A stretch of DNA of 64,000 nucleotides from CAZSRX01 sp964609675 [NCBI: uncultured Bacteroidota bacterium] (lineage in GTDB: Bacteria > CLD3 > SB21): the NCBI GenBank assembly GCA_964609675.1, contig CAZSRX010000024.1, positions 4,129-68,128 on the forward strand, in the 5' to 3' direction. Position numbers and translations under genes: made by a program. Under the pieces are notes generated by a model that worked only from the letters and a program-made list of their open reading frames with translations, was not told the DNA's origin and ran no database searches. Of this stretch, positions 20,257 through 29,360 are shown one piece after another. How positions within the stretch are numbered: position 1 is the first letter of the stretch; the number at the start of each line of letters is the position of its first letter.

Positions 20257-20331
20257 AATATTTTTATAGGTAAATTATACCAGCAACAAACTTTTTTTAA
20301 TAATAACTTATCACCATTTCAGGGAGAAGTT

Positions 20332-23214
20332 ATGAAAACAATACTACGCATTTTCGGTGTTATCCTGTTTTTAGCACCTCAAATACTCTATGGCCAATCT
20401 CCGAAAATCAGCTTTGAATCATTATTGATTCAGGCCGAGGAAAATCCGAGCATCGTCCACGCAGCCATGCGACTGGCAATTGATAACAACCTACCGGTCA
20501 GCCTATACACTAAGAACTATGTCTATATGCAGGTCATGGGAATCGAGAACGGAAAACCGGTTTATGCGGTCATGAAAAATATTCTCAGACCTTACGATAA
20601 CGGGACAACCGCTTTTTTTGATGAAATTAAAAATACCTTTGATCCGGTAACCGATAAAGTCAATTACGGCAATGGAAGAATAACCAATCCTGATTGGGGA
20701 GTCAAAAAAAGTTCAAAGAAAAACCGAGGCGTAATAGAAAAATCGATTATGTTTGTAGAATCTACGAATGATCAGGTTTGGATTCTGGATTATCAAACCG
20801 GAGAAGTCATAGAAAGCAATTATATATCTGGTACGGGACTATTAAACACCCCTATTCAGGCGCGTCAACATCCTAACGGTTTTATTACCATTTCCGACCA
20901 GGTCAATGATGGTGTTTTCAAATTTGACACGTCCGGCGCCTACCTGGGTGTTTTTGCCCCTTATGGAGGGATTAACAATGATACTTTAGACAATGTGCGC
21001 GGGCATACCTATCGTAAGAACGGCCATCTATTAGTGGCCAACGCTAAAACCGGTGTACAGGCCATTACTGAATTCGATACATCAGGTATTTATGTCGGCC
21101 ATTTTATCGCTCCCGGATCTGGAGGGCTGAATAGTCCCTGGGACATATTATTTCGTTCAGACGACATTTTAGTTTCTGCTTCTTCATCTCGGGCTATCCA
21201 TCGATATGACACAACGGGCAATTATATCGATAATTTCTTTACCGCCAACAATAACAACTACTTTCCTGAGCAGATGTATCAACTTCCGGGCGGCCGCATT
21301 GCTGTAGCCGACTATGGCGTAGGCGGAGGTATAAAAATTTACAATAGCGTCGGCGATTCCCTGAAAAAATTAGATGTCGTTACCGGCAATCGCGGGATAA
21401 TGCAGTTAGGAAACGGCAATTTTATAACAACCAATGCCTCCGGCGTTTATGAAATCGACACAACCACCGGCGCGGTTTTATGTACCCTTGTCACCGGTGT
21501 ATACGGTCGTTTTCTGACATTGTATGAACGCGAAGGGGAATCCTATCCGATTTTTACAAAGAGCAGAAATCAGATTAACTTCGGAACCACGGCTATCGGA
21601 TCTCCTGTCTATGACACGCTTCTTATATCCAATACCGGCGATATGCCGCTCATTTTCGATTCGATTTATCTGGATAATTCCCAGCAATTTGATTTTACCG
21701 GCAATATTGACACGCTTTACCCGAATGAAAGCCATATTATTAATATAATGTATGATCCTTCAACCTACGGTGTGCATAATGGTAATCTGGTATTCATCCA
21801 CAACGCATCGGGCTCGCCGGACACGGTACGGCTGGCAGGGTCTGTTCTGAATGCCGTCATCCGGGTCAGCGATTCGCTGCTCACGGCGTTGGTGCCCGAA
21901 AACGGAACGGACAGTACGACGTTCTATATTTTCAACGACGGCATGACACCACTCACCTTCAGTATTGCCGAAAGCCAGAATGCTTTCACTTATCTGAAGA
22001 AACAACGAAAAGCCGTATTGCCATCCCAACGTAGCGAAACCTCAAACTCCTTGCCGGTATCACTGGAAGCCGATCCGAACGTGAGTGCAGAACCCGGCTC
22101 CCAAGTAACCGTAAATTACGGCGACCTGACCGCCTTCGGGTTTAACCTGAAAACCGCTCCCGATCAGTTTGTGAAGTTTGACCTGACGGATCCGGGCTCG
22201 GTTATCGCTTTGGGAACGGTACCTCAATCATTCTACGCGGCGGATTTTTCCACGGACGGTTCCGTGTATTACGCTGTGGACGATGTGGGAAAAAACTTTG
22301 GAACAATTGATACGGCTACAGGCGCATTCACAGTACGGGGACCGCTTACGGGCGTTACAGGTTATGTTACAGGTATGACTGTTGATCCGACCGATGAAAC
22401 TATTTACATAACGGTAACCGATGGAACGACCTTCGCTTATTTATACACGGTTAATCCTTTGAATGGCGCGCCGACATTAATTAATACCATTGCCAATCTC
22501 GTGATTCCAATCGATATTGCCGCCAGCCCAGCCGGTGTGCTGTACTCGTATGATATTGGCACCGACAGTCTATATATTATTGATAAAACTACTGCTTTCG
22601 GTACCGCCGTCGCTGCACTGGATTTCAACGCAAACTATGCGCAGGGCATGGATTTTGACCCGACAGACGGCGTTTGCTATCTCGCTTCGTATACCAGCCC
22701 GACGGGCGTACTGCGCGCGTTGGATGTCAATACCGGCCTAACGACCGTGATCGGACCGTTTCCGAACCATCAGGTTGACGGCTTTGGTATATTGAAAACC
22801 GGATTGCCGTGGGTGCAGGCCCAGCCGCTGTCGGGAACAGTTATGCCCGGAGATTCCGCTAAAATCAGGGTGTATTGGTACGGAAAAATCCCGACCGAAA
22901 TGATAATACCCTTAGACGGTTATTTCCATATTACCTCCGATGACACCTCCAATCCGAATATCCCTGTTCATCTCCATCTGGATGTTGCGACCATTGGAAT
23001 TGACGGCAAGAATCCTTCCCCCAGCCGGTATAACCTTACTCAAAACTACCCCAACCCGTTCAATCCCAGCACGACGATTAAATACGATATAGCTAAAACG
23101 GGAAAAGTAAGCCTCAGAATCTATAATACACTCGGCCAGGAAGTGCGCACCTTGGTGAACAAGCATCAGGCGGCCGGTTACCATTCGGTAGTATGGGATG
23201 GTAAAAAACAATGA
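20332..23214 (+). CDS. secreted beta-propeller protein with type IX sorting domain (tail frameshifted)
   Basis: Starts at ATG 20332 with AGGGAG before it and a signal peptide (MKTILRIFGVILFLAPQ...YGQ). The first part (about 120-400) has NHL-like propeller repeats (QARQHPNGFITISDQ; FDTSGxYxG). Next come Ig-like choice-of-anchor-D repeats (FGTTAIGSPVYDTLLISNTG) and a second propeller (about 600-830). The end is the conserved type IX secretion C-terminal domain (NYPNPFNPSTTIKYDI; IYNTLGQEV; VWDGK). The frame stops at TGA 23212-23214, inside that domain. Removing one A from the A6 run 23203-23208 restores GKNNEGKTVSSGLYLYRLE... to a TAA at 23300-23302. As read, the protein (960 residues) lacks the last 30 or so residues needed for export. 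The long-frame start at 20245 is rejected. Confidence 0.8.
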   Translation: MKTILRIFGVILFLAPQILYGQSPKISFESLLIQAEENPSIVHAAMRLAIDNNLPVSLYTKNYVYMQVMGIENGKPVYAVMKNILRPYDNGTTAFFDEIKNTFDPVTDKVNYGNGRITNPDWGVKKSSKKNRGVIEKSIMFVESTNDQVWILDYQTGEVIESNYISGTGLLNTPIQARQHPNGFITISDQVNDGVFKFDTSGAYLGVFAPYGGINNDTLDNVRGHTYRKNGHLLVANAKTGVQAITEFDTSGIYVGHFIAPGSGGLNSPWDILFRSDDILVSASSSRAIHRYDTTGNYIDNFFTANNNNYFPEQMYQLPGGRIAVADYGVGGGIKIYNSVGDSLKKLDVVTGNRGIMQLGNGNFITTNASGVYEIDTTTGAVLCTLVTGVYGRFLTLYEREGESYPIFTKSRNQINFGTTAIGSPVYDTLLISNTGDMPLIFDSIYLDNSQQFDFTGNIDTLYPNESHIINIMYDPSTYGVHNGNLVFIHNASGSPDTVRLAGSVLNAVIRVSDSLLTALVPENGTDSTTFYIFNDGMTPLTFSIAESQNAFTYLKKQRKAVLPSQRSETSNSLPVSLEADPNVSAEPGSQVTVNYGDLTAFGFNLKTAPDQFVKFDLTDPGSVIALGTVPQSFYAADFSTDGSVYYAVDDVGKNFGTIDTATGAFTVRGPLTGVTGYVTGMTVDPTDETIYITVTDGTTFAYLYTVNPLNGAPTLINTIANLVIPIDIAASPAGVLYSYDIGTDSLYIIDKTTAFGTAVAALDFNANYAQGMDFDPTDGVCYLASYTSPTGVLRALDVNTGLTTVIGPFPNHQVDGFGILKTGLPWVQAQPLSGTVMPGDSAKIRVYWYGKIPTEMIIPLDGYFHITSDDTSNPNIPVHLHLDVATIGIDGKNPSPSRYNLTQNYPNPFNPSTTIKYDIAKTGKVSLRIYNTLGQEVRTLVNKHQAAGYHSVVWDGKKQ

Positions 23215-23330
23215 GGGTAAAACGGTTAGTTCCGGCCTGTATCTCTACCGGCTGGAAACCGAATCGTTCGTAAAAACACGGAAGATGATTCTGCTGAAGT
23301 AAAACGGCTCCTGAATACAACTTTTCAAAA

Positions 23331-23361
23331 AAAAGCTTCGTGATGATGTCACGAAGCTTTT
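23331..23361. terminator. bidirectional rho-independent terminator
   Basis: A 13-base perfect stem (AAAAGCTTCGTGA at 23331-23343, matching 23349-23361) with a five-base loop. A residues on one side and T residues on the other allow it to work for the secreted protein gene and for the convergent PepSY gene. Confidence 0.9.
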
Positions 23362-23401
23362 GTATTTTATGCAAAGGAGGCCTGTATAACGGCCGGTCTT
23401 T

Positions 23402-23950
23402 TCAGAAAAACAGCAAGAAAATAATCGGCACTAAAATTCCCGCCAGCGTCAGCCATAAACCACGTCCGGTAATGCTGTTTTTTCCCTTAAGGATAAACAA
23501 TCCTGTTATGGCAATCAGCATCAACGCCCCCGCGAAAATATCCGAAAAAACCAACCACCACTTCCCGGGATTGTAATGCAAATAATTGACGTGATAGAAA
23601 AAGGGCCTGCGGGTAACCGTTTCCAGATAACCCTCGCCGTTCTTAAGGTCAATTTCCAGTGAACCGCCTTCGACAAAAATACGTACCACTGAAGTTTTAG
23701 GAAAATAATGGTTTTTATAATCTCCGGATTTGCCGACGGTTTTCAGTATAGTTTCGATATCGGTATCTGAAAATTCTTTTCGGTCAATATACTGCGGAAA
23801 GCTGTAATTTTCTTTCCGTATAATGTAGCTCGGATTCCAGTCCTTCAAATGATTCAGAGCTATTCCCGATATACAGTATATCAGGGTCGTTCCGAAAAAG
23901 AAGTAACCAAAATCCCTGTGGATGACCCGGTTCCAGTAGTTGAATGACAT
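23402..23950 (-). CDS. PepSY-associated TM helix protein
   Basis: A 182-residue membrane protein. The N-terminus reads NYWNRVIHRDFGYFFFG followed by a helix (TLIYCISGIALNH), typical of PepSY-associated transmembrane proteins. A periplasmic domain with the PepSY-like pattern (VVRIFVEGGSLEIDLKNGEGYLETV) spans about 60-135. Two C-terminal helices (WWLVFSDIFAGALMLIAITGLFIL; LWLTLAGILVPIIFLLFF) follow. Relatives often act in ferric-iron reduction or sit beside TonB-dependent iron systems; the role here is not known. It begins six bases after the OB-fold lipoprotein gene upstream, so the two are surely one operon, ending at the 23331-23361 terminator. Confidence 0.8.
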   Translation of the reverse strand: MSFNYWNRVIHRDFGYFFFGTTLIYCISGIALNHLKDWNPSYIIRKENYSFPQYIDRKEFSDTDIETILKTVGKSGDYKNHYFPKTSVVRIFVEGGSLEIDLKNGEGYLETVTRRPFFYHVNYLHYNPGKWWLVFSDIFAGALMLIAITGLFILKGKNSITGRGLWLTLAGILVPIIFLLFF

Positions 23951-23956
23951 AATGGT

Positions 23957-24499
23957 TTATTGAATCTTATATTTACTGCAATCAACGGAATAAAATTCCA
24001 GTTTGCCGGCTTTGCTTTCTGCCAGTTCTTTACGGTAAGCGGCTATCTTGGCAAGGTTTTCTTCCTGTTCGTTCATTTGTTCGTGTTCTTTTTGATGGCC
24101 CTCATGCAGATTCTTTTCGGATTGCCCGGCGGCTTTGATTTCGCTTTCCCATTTAGCCAGATATGCCTCGTCAATAATCAGCGCTTTGACGGTGCCTTCG
24201 GCAACAACGGTTTTGCCTTCCATTTCCTTGTCAAATTTCGGCGCGTCACCTACAAGTTCCAGTTTCAGTTTTTTCTCGGCGTCCTTACCGACAATATGCG
24301 CGCGTTTGCCGCTGTGCCTGCAGGTGTGCACAATCAGTCCCGTGACTTCCACCTTTTTATCAGTTAAAGACGACGCTTTCTGGAAAAATTCCTCGACGGA
24401 AATTTTAGTGACTTCCGAATCCGCGGTCGTCGGATTATCTTTCTTTCCGCAGGCGAAAATCAGGAGCAATGGCAACAGAAGAATCAGTGTTTTTTTCAT
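23957..24499 (-). CDS. lipoprotein with OB-fold-like domain
   Basis: A 180-residue lipoprotein: signal peptide MKKTLILLLPLLLIFAC with a lipobox cysteine at residue 17. After a short linker comes a strand-rich domain (VEVTGLIVHTCRHSGKRAHIVG ... LKLELVGDAP ... TVVAEGTVKAL), resembling small OB-fold domains. The Cys-His pair in HTCRHSGKR could bind metal. The C-terminal part is a long charged helix (EKNLHEGHQKEHEQMNEQEENLAKI) with five His/Glu clusters. A GGAGA ribosome-binding site precedes the ATG. It is translated with the PepSY membrane protein (six-base gap), suggesting a periplasmic or envelope partner role, possibly metal-related. The family is not named with confidence. Confidence 0.65.
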   Translation of the reverse strand: MKKTLILLLPLLLIFACGKKDNPTTADSEVTKISVEEFFQKASSLTDKKVEVTGLIVHTCRHSGKRAHIVGKDAEKKLKLELVGDAPKFDKEMEGKTVVAEGTVKALIIDEAYLAKWESEIKAAGQSEKNLHEGHQKEHEQMNEQEENLAKIAAYRKELAESKAGKLEFYSVDCSKYKIQ

Positions 24500-24596
24500 G
24501 ATGGCTTTTCTCCGTTTGTTGATATTATGAATTAATTAAATCAGTGCGAATTTATATATAATTTTAAGATAATCAATTTTTTTCTTCAGCCGGTAA

Positions 24597-25883
24597 TCAA
24601 ATGCCCGTTTGTATTAAAATGGTGGCGCCGTCTGTCGTGATGAGCACATGGCTGTAATATTTGGCGTCATTACCCTGCGAGCGGTTCAGGTTGGGATTCG
24701 CGGCGTCGCTGCGGAATACGTCCACATTAAAATCCAGCAGGGTGTTTAACGCGGGGCATTGCATCAGTCCAGAGCAATTCGGACTGCTCTGGGTACATGC
24801 GATGGCAATCTTCGGCTTAAGCGCGTTGAGCATATTCAGATTTACCCCGTCGTCGCGGATGTGATGCGACACTTTTAAAATATCCACTTCCGGATTGGTG
24901 GCCGGGTTGTTTTCTATAAACGCGCGATAGGCTTCCTGTTCCAGATCCCCTGCCATAAAGATACGCGCCTGGCCGTACTGGAATATCATCGCCAGCGACT
25001 GATTGTTCACATTGGAGTTCGGCGACCCGCCGCTGTTACCGACATCAATGGGCAATTCATCGGCGCCCGCGCTCATCACCGTAATCTGTACGGACGGATC
25101 CATCTGCAGAACGCCGGTGTTCGCGCTGGACTGGCCGCGATGTAAACGATACTGAACCGCTGAAGGACTATAGTTTTGGATCGTGTTATACGCCGTGTTA
25201 AAAAGGGAGGAGTCAATACTGCAGGAATCGGGCCGCAAGAAATTATTGATAACATATCGGCTGGGAAGGTATCCGTTGTTGTAATTGCCGTAATGATCGG
25301 CGTGAGCATGCGTCAGAACGGCATAATTAATGGTGGTACAATTTAAGGAATTCAGGTAACCCGAAATCATATAACCGCCCGATGAACTGCCCGCATCGTA
25401 GAGAATCGTCTTACCGTTGGGCATTTCCATAAAAAAGCAGTCCCCGTTACCTGAAACATTAATCATATGCACTTTTAGAACTGACGGATGATAGGTCGCG
25501 TTGGTCACTTTAAAAGAATTGGTTTTTGAAAAGTACACCTCGCCAGTACGGGTGATACCCCGCACCCTGAACCGGTATAGCGAATCCACGGAAAGACCGA
25601 ATATCCTGACATTATGAACTGTATCATAGCGGACTCCGGCGGTATAGGCGTAACGGTTAAAAATACCGGACGCCGTACCGAATTCCACCGCGCCGAGCGT
25701 GGCGGTTTCAGTCGACCATGAAACATTAACCGTGCCGTCAGCGTTGATGTGGATGCCCGATATCTCGATCGGAACGCCTGTATTGTCATCATTGATCTGT
25801 TCCGCGCAGCCGAAATAAATAATAGTTATCAAAACCAGAATGAATGACCTTAGAAGCAATCGGATGCCTACTGCGTTAACCAT
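24597..25883 (-). CDS. lipoprotein with FN3-like and metallo-beta-lactamase (ComEC-type) domains
   Basis: A 428-residue envelope lipoprotein from ATG 25883 (AAAGGA site six bases upstream); the frame runs back to 26033 but that part has no support. The lipobox is IIYFGC. Residues about 35-125 form an FN3-like domain with the phosphatase-type pattern (NVSWSTETATLGAVEFGT...YRFRVRGIT). The hydrolase domain follows: DCFFMEMPNGKTILYDAG, the metal motif THAHADHYGN (HxHxDH), FMAGDLEQEA and LKVSHHIRDDG. This is the order seen in the ComEC/Rec2-like metallo-hydrolase subgroup. Substrate unknown; the lipid anchor places it outside the cytoplasm. No competence channel gene is adjacent. Confidence 0.82.
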   Translation of the reverse strand: MVNAVGIRLLLRSFILVLITIIYFGCAEQINDDNTGVPIEISGIHINADGTVNVSWSTETATLGAVEFGTASGIFNRYAYTAGVRYDTVHNVRIFGLSVDSLYRFRVRGITRTGEVYFSKTNSFKVTNATYHPSVLKVHMINVSGNGDCFFMEMPNGKTILYDAGSSSGGYMISGYLNSLNCTTINYAVLTHAHADHYGNYNNGYLPSRYVINNFLRPDSCSIDSSLFNTAYNTIQNYSPSAVQYRLHRGQSSANTGVLQMDPSVQITVMSAGADELPIDVGNSGGSPNSNVNNQSLAMIFQYGQARIFMAGDLEQEAYRAFIENNPATNPEVDILKVSHHIRDDGVNLNMLNALKPKIAIACTQSSPNCSGLMQCPALNTLLDFNVDVFRSDAANPNLNRSQGNDAKYYSHVLITTDGATILIQTGI

Positions 25884-26131
25884 GAAAATCCTTTCGTAAA
25901 ATTTCGCTAATATATATTCTTGACGGCATTTATACAACGAAAATAAAGATATCTTAAGTATTTCTTCACTATAGCCAAATATAGCCTTTCCTGGCTTTCT
26001 TAATCGTTTCAAAATTGTTAACGTTCGATTCAATTGATGATTGAAAGGTTTAACCTATTAACATAGAAATTTTTATTTGCTTTAATCGTTGATAAAATGT
26101 TAATAAATTAATAAAATTATGTACAAAACTA

Positions 26132-26160
26132 TTGATTTTCCTTAATAATTGTTTTAATTT
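26132..26160 (+). promoter_or_regulatory. candidate promoter for the FAD oxidoreductase operon
   Basis: TTGATT (26132-26137), 17-base spacer, TAATTT (26155-26160), inside a very AT-rich 150-base divergent intergenic region, 22 bases before the ATG. The short leader and the AT bias of the region limit confidence. Confidence 0.3.
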
Positions 26161-26182
26161 TACTTAACTTAACTGTCTTTTT

Positions 26183-27340
26183 ATGAAAAACAAATACGAT
26201 ATAGTAATAATTGGAGCCGGGTGCATCGGGGCCAGTGTGGCCGCTCATTTGGGTGAAGCAGGCGTCAATGACGTGCTGGTGTTAGAAAAAGAAAAAATGA
26301 TTGGTATCGGAGCCACGGCCAAATGCGCCGGCGGGGTACGCGCACAGTTTACAACCCCACCCAACATCATGATGAGTAAATACAGCATCGACCGCTTTGC
26401 TGTGATGCAGAAGGAATACGGCATTCAATATATTCCCTGCGGCTATCTGTTCGTTCTGAAATCTGAGGAACAGAAATCGCGTTTTCTAAAAAACATGGAG
26501 TTGCAGCGTTCCTACGGTGTGGAAGTTCGTTTTGTCACGCCCGATGAAATCCGCGAGCTGGCGCCGCATTACGGCATGGATAACGTGGTTGGCGGCACAT
26601 TCGGACCAAAGGACGGCCTGGTGGATCCTTCGATGACGGTGGATTATTTCTTTAAGCAGTCCCGGAAGCGCGGCATAGAATTTGAAACCGAAACGCCGTG
26701 CACCGGCCTGAAAACGTCCGGCAACCGCATCACGCATGTATGCACGCCGAAAGGCGACATTGCCTGCGACACCGTTATCAACGCGGCCGGACCGCAGTCC
26801 AAGCTTATCGGTGAGATGATCGGGCTGAAAATCCCTATTGAACCGGTGCGGCGCATCCTGACCACCACGGGGGAATTAAAATTTGTCACTGAAAAATTTC
26901 CGATGGTGGTGGATGTCACCACCGGCCTGTACATGCACCGCGAAGGTAACGGCCTGCTGATCGGTTACGCCAATCCCGACGAACCGCCCGGTTTTGACGA
27001 AAGCATCGACGAAGCCTTCCTCGAAGTGATGCTCGCCACCGCTTTGGAAATCATGCCGTACCTTGAAAACGCCGAAATCAAAATGAAATATCCGGGTACC
27101 TGGGGCGGCCTGTACGAAACCACGCCCGATCACCACAGCATCATCGACTGGGCCAAGGGCTGGAGTAATTTGCTAATCGTGGGCGGTTTCAGCGGCCACG
27201 GACTGATGCACTCCCCCGCCGCCGGAAAGGCTGCCGCAGAAATCATCACCCGAGGACAATGCGAGACCTTTGATCTCCGGCCGCTCCGTTTTACGCGGTT
27301 TGAAGAGGGCGACCTTACCGAAGAAATCAACGTCATTTAG
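26183..27340 (+). CDS. FAD-dependent oxidoreductase, DAO family (sarcosine oxidase beta-like)
   Basis: A 385-residue flavoenzyme. The Rossmann motif YDIVIIGAGCIGASVAAHLGE (GxGxxG) at residues 5-25 binds FAD, followed by an acidic LEKE. GATAKCAGGVRAQF resembles the FAD-attachment region of the sarcosine-oxidase-beta/glycine-oxidase group. GPKDGLVDPSMTVDYFF and PGTWGGLYETTPDHHSIID with the C-terminal GFSGHGLMHSPAAGKAAAE complete the DAO fold. Likely substrates are N-methyl or secondary amino acids such as sarcosine or proline derivatives; the electron acceptor is unknown. The following nrnA frame begins directly after its stop codon, so the two form an operon. No alpha/gamma/delta sarcosine oxidase subunits are present. 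Confidence 0.88.
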   Translation: MKNKYDIVIIGAGCIGASVAAHLGEAGVNDVLVLEKEKMIGIGATAKCAGGVRAQFTTPPNIMMSKYSIDRFAVMQKEYGIQYIPCGYLFVLKSEEQKSRFLKNMELQRSYGVEVRFVTPDEIRELAPHYGMDNVVGGTFGPKDGLVDPSMTVDYFFKQSRKRGIEFETETPCTGLKTSGNRITHVCTPKGDIACDTVINAAGPQSKLIGEMIGLKIPIEPVRRILTTTGELKFVTEKFPMVVDVTTGLYMHREGNGLLIGYANPDEPPGFDESIDEAFLEVMLATALEIMPYLENAEIKMKYPGTWGGLYETTPDHHSIIDWAKGWSNLLIVGGFSGHGLMHSPAAGKAAAEIITRGQCETFDLRPLRFTRFEEGDLTEEINVI

Positions 27341-28423
27341 ATGGAATCGTCTATGCCGACTCCAATCAACCAGACCACACTGCCGCTTTTTGAAAATGAT
27401 TCCGGGGAAGAATCTATGGAAGCTGTTCTAAGAAAAATCGTTCAGACCATAAAAAAACACGAAATATTCGTCCTGACCACTCATGTCAATCCCGACGGCG
27501 ACGGGCTCGGCAGCGAGGTTGCGATGTACCAGGCGCTCAAGCGCATGAACAAAAAGCCGATTATCATTAACACCAGCGAAACCCCGCGCCAGTATCAGTT
27601 TCTCAACAAGGGTCGGATTATCCATACCTATAATCCCGCCCGGCACGACCGCATCATTAAAAAAGCCGATGTGATACTCGTTCTGGACATCAGCGTTTCC
27701 AAGCGCCTCGACCGCATGCAACCGGTCGTACTGACCGCTCCGGCCATAAAAATATGCATCGACCATCACCTCGATAACGACCATTTTGCCCAGCTAACTT
27801 TCGCCGACGACCAAGCGCCGGCTACCGCGGAACTCATTTACAATTTTATCCGGCAGGACCTGAAACAGAAAATCGACAAGAGCATCGCCGAGCCGCTGTA
27901 CACCGGCCTGATCACCGATACCGGCAATTTCCGTTTCAATGCCACGCGCCCGGAAACGCTCCGCATCGCCGCCGATTTTCTCCAGATGGGCATCCGCCCG
28001 AACGAAATTTATTCGAATGTTTTTGAACAGGGCAGTATCAACACCATCAAGCTTCTGGGCCTTCTGCTCGAGCGCATAAAACCCGAATGCGGAAGCCGGT
28101 TCCACTGGACCTATCTGAGTCAGGACGATTTCACAGCCACACAGACCAAACCCAGCGACACCGAAGGATTCGTGGACTATACGCTGAAGCTGGAGAATTC
28201 CGTCATGGGCGCTTTATTTTATGAGACGCCGGACCATTACACCAAAATCAGTCTGCGCGCCAAAGGCAACGTCAACGTCCAGAAATTCGCCAAAGGCTAC
28301 GGCGGCGGCGGTCACTTCAGCGCTTCAGGTATTCTCATTAAAGCGCCGTTCATGCCAACCATAGAGAAGATGGTTAAAGAGCTTGTGAAGTATTTTGAAA
28401 CCCATTACGGAACGGGTAAATAA
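27341..28423 (+). CDS. nrnA: DHH-family nanoRNase / pAp phosphatase NrnA
   Basis: Degrades short RNA oligonucleotides and 3'-phosphoadenosine 5'-phosphate in the cytoplasm. DHH domain motifs visible are NPDGDGLGSE, VLVLDIS, DHHLDNDHF and TDTGNFRFN. The C-terminal DHHA1 domain has GGGGHFSASG. The first ATG abuts the TAG of the oxidoreductase gene and has no ribosome-binding site. The ATG at 27416 has a GGGGAAG site five bases upstream and would give a protein starting MEAVLRKIVQTIKKHE, closer to known NrnA; the 25 preceding residues may not be translated. A terminator follows at 28453. Confidence 0.9.
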   Translation: MESSMPTPINQTTLPLFENDSGEESMEAVLRKIVQTIKKHEIFVLTTHVNPDGDGLGSEVAMYQALKRMNKKPIIINTSETPRQYQFLNKGRIIHTYNPARHDRIIKKADVILVLDISVSKRLDRMQPVVLTAPAIKICIDHHLDNDHFAQLTFADDQAPATAELIYNFIRQDLKQKIDKSIAEPLYTGLITDTGNFRFNATRPETLRIAADFLQMGIRPNEIYSNVFEQGSINTIKLLGLLLERIKPECGSRFHWTYLSQDDFTATQTKPSDTEGFVDYTLKLENSVMGALFYETPDHYTKISLRAKGNVNVQKFAKGYGGGGHFSASGILIKAPFMPTIEKMVKELVKYFETHYGTGK

Positions 28424-28452
28424 TGATTCAAATTTATTTTTTTGGCCAAATT

Positions 28453-28497
28453 AAAACGGTCGCTCCATAACAGATGGAACGACCGTAATTTTTTTTA
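28453..28497 (+). terminator. rho-independent terminator
   Basis: Stem ACGGTCGCTCCAT with ATGGAACGACCGT (one mismatch), short loop, followed by AATTTTTTTT, 30 bases after the nrnA stop. It may also serve the convergent TPR gene. Confidence 0.75.
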
Positions 28498-28551
28498 CTT
28501 TAAGAATCCGGAAACCACGCGTCCGTATTGAGAGGTACGGAATATACTTTC

Positions 28552-29226
28552 TTATATGTTCAACTCATCCATGCCAATCTTCGCGTCGCGGGCGTAGCTG
28601 CTTTCCGGATAATCCTTGGCGATTTTTTCATAGACGCTCTTAGCTTTTTCCGGCTGGTTAATGAGGCGGTAGCAGCGCGCCTGATTAAGCAGGTATTCCG
28701 GCGTCAGATAGAAATCAGGATATTGATTCGCGACTTTCCCCCATTGTTCGATGGCGCCTTCGTAATCATTCAGCCCTTCCAGACACGACGCAATGCCGGC
28801 CATGGAAACCACGGTATATAATTCGTTATCGGCGTAATCGTTAACGTAGATTTCAAAATTGTTTTTGGCAAAATCAAACTGGTCGGTATTATAATATGAA
28901 GTGGCCAGGTAATAGGTGCCGATGCCGCCGCCGGTGGTGCCTTCGTATTCCGTGCAGTATTTTTCCAGGCGCCGGATAGCTTCCTTATAGTCGCCGCTGT
29001 AAAAAACCTGTTCGATGGTTACCAGTTTATCGATGGATTCTGCATTCCGGTTATGCCGGTAGGATACCACCGCCCAGATGATCAGTGCCAGGACCACCGC
29101 CCCGCCGAAAATATAGGATATCCGCTTGCTGTGTTCCTGTGCAAAATCCGTCACCGCCGTTACTTTTTCGAGCAAGGGATCGTGATGCATCTGCTTACGA
29201 GTCAGTTTCTTTTTGGGATTTGCCAT
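28552..29226 (-). CDS. membrane-anchored TPR protein
   Basis: A 224-residue protein. A basic cytoplasmic N-terminus (MANPKKKLTRKQ) is followed by one transmembrane helix (about residues 37-58, ISYIFGGAVVLALIIWAVVSY). The rest is tetratricopeptide repeats (YSGDYKEAIRRLEKY; YYNTDQFDFAKNNFEIY; GLNDYEGAIEQWGKV; LINQPEKAKSVYEKIAKDYP). The architecture is like YfgM/tol-pal-type periplasmic TPR proteins that act as scaffolds near the Sec translocon or envelope; the exact role is not shown. An AGGAG lies upstream of the ATG. A tRNA-Arg gene lies 60 bases upstream on the same strand. Confidence 0.82.
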   Translation of the reverse strand: MANPKKKLTRKQMHHDPLLEKVTAVTDFAQEHSKRISYIFGGAVVLALIIWAVVSYRHNRNAESIDKLVTIEQVFYSGDYKEAIRRLEKYCTEYEGTTGGGIGTYYLATSYYNTDQFDFAKNNFEIYVNDYADNELYTVVSMAGIASCLEGLNDYEGAIEQWGKVANQYPDFYLTPEYLLNQARCYRLINQPEKAKSVYEKIAKDYPESSYARDAKIGMDELNI

Positions 29227-29286
29227 GCCTGTAAATACTCCTAATTTTAATACATTTTTCTGAGCATTTCTTCAGAGAAAATCATG

Positions 29287-29360
29287 TGCCCTTGGCGCGA
29301 CTCGAACGCACGACCAACAGTTTAGGAAACTGCTGCTCTATCCAACTGAGCTACAAGGGC
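29287..29360 (-). tRNA. tRNA-Arg (anticodon CCT)
   Basis: A 74-base cloverleaf: acceptor GCCCTTG/CAAGGGC, D-arm GCTC...GAGC, anticodon stem GCAGT/ACTGT with loop TTCCTAA (anticodon CCT, reads AGG), T-arm GTGCG-TTCGAGT-CGCGC, discriminator A. CCA is not encoded. Confidence 0.95.

Noticed and set aside
20245-20331. Upstream extension of the secreted protein to ATG 20245
   Set aside because: No ribosome-binding site, lies near or before the predicted transcription start, and the signal peptide begins exactly at ATG 20332 behind AGGGAG.
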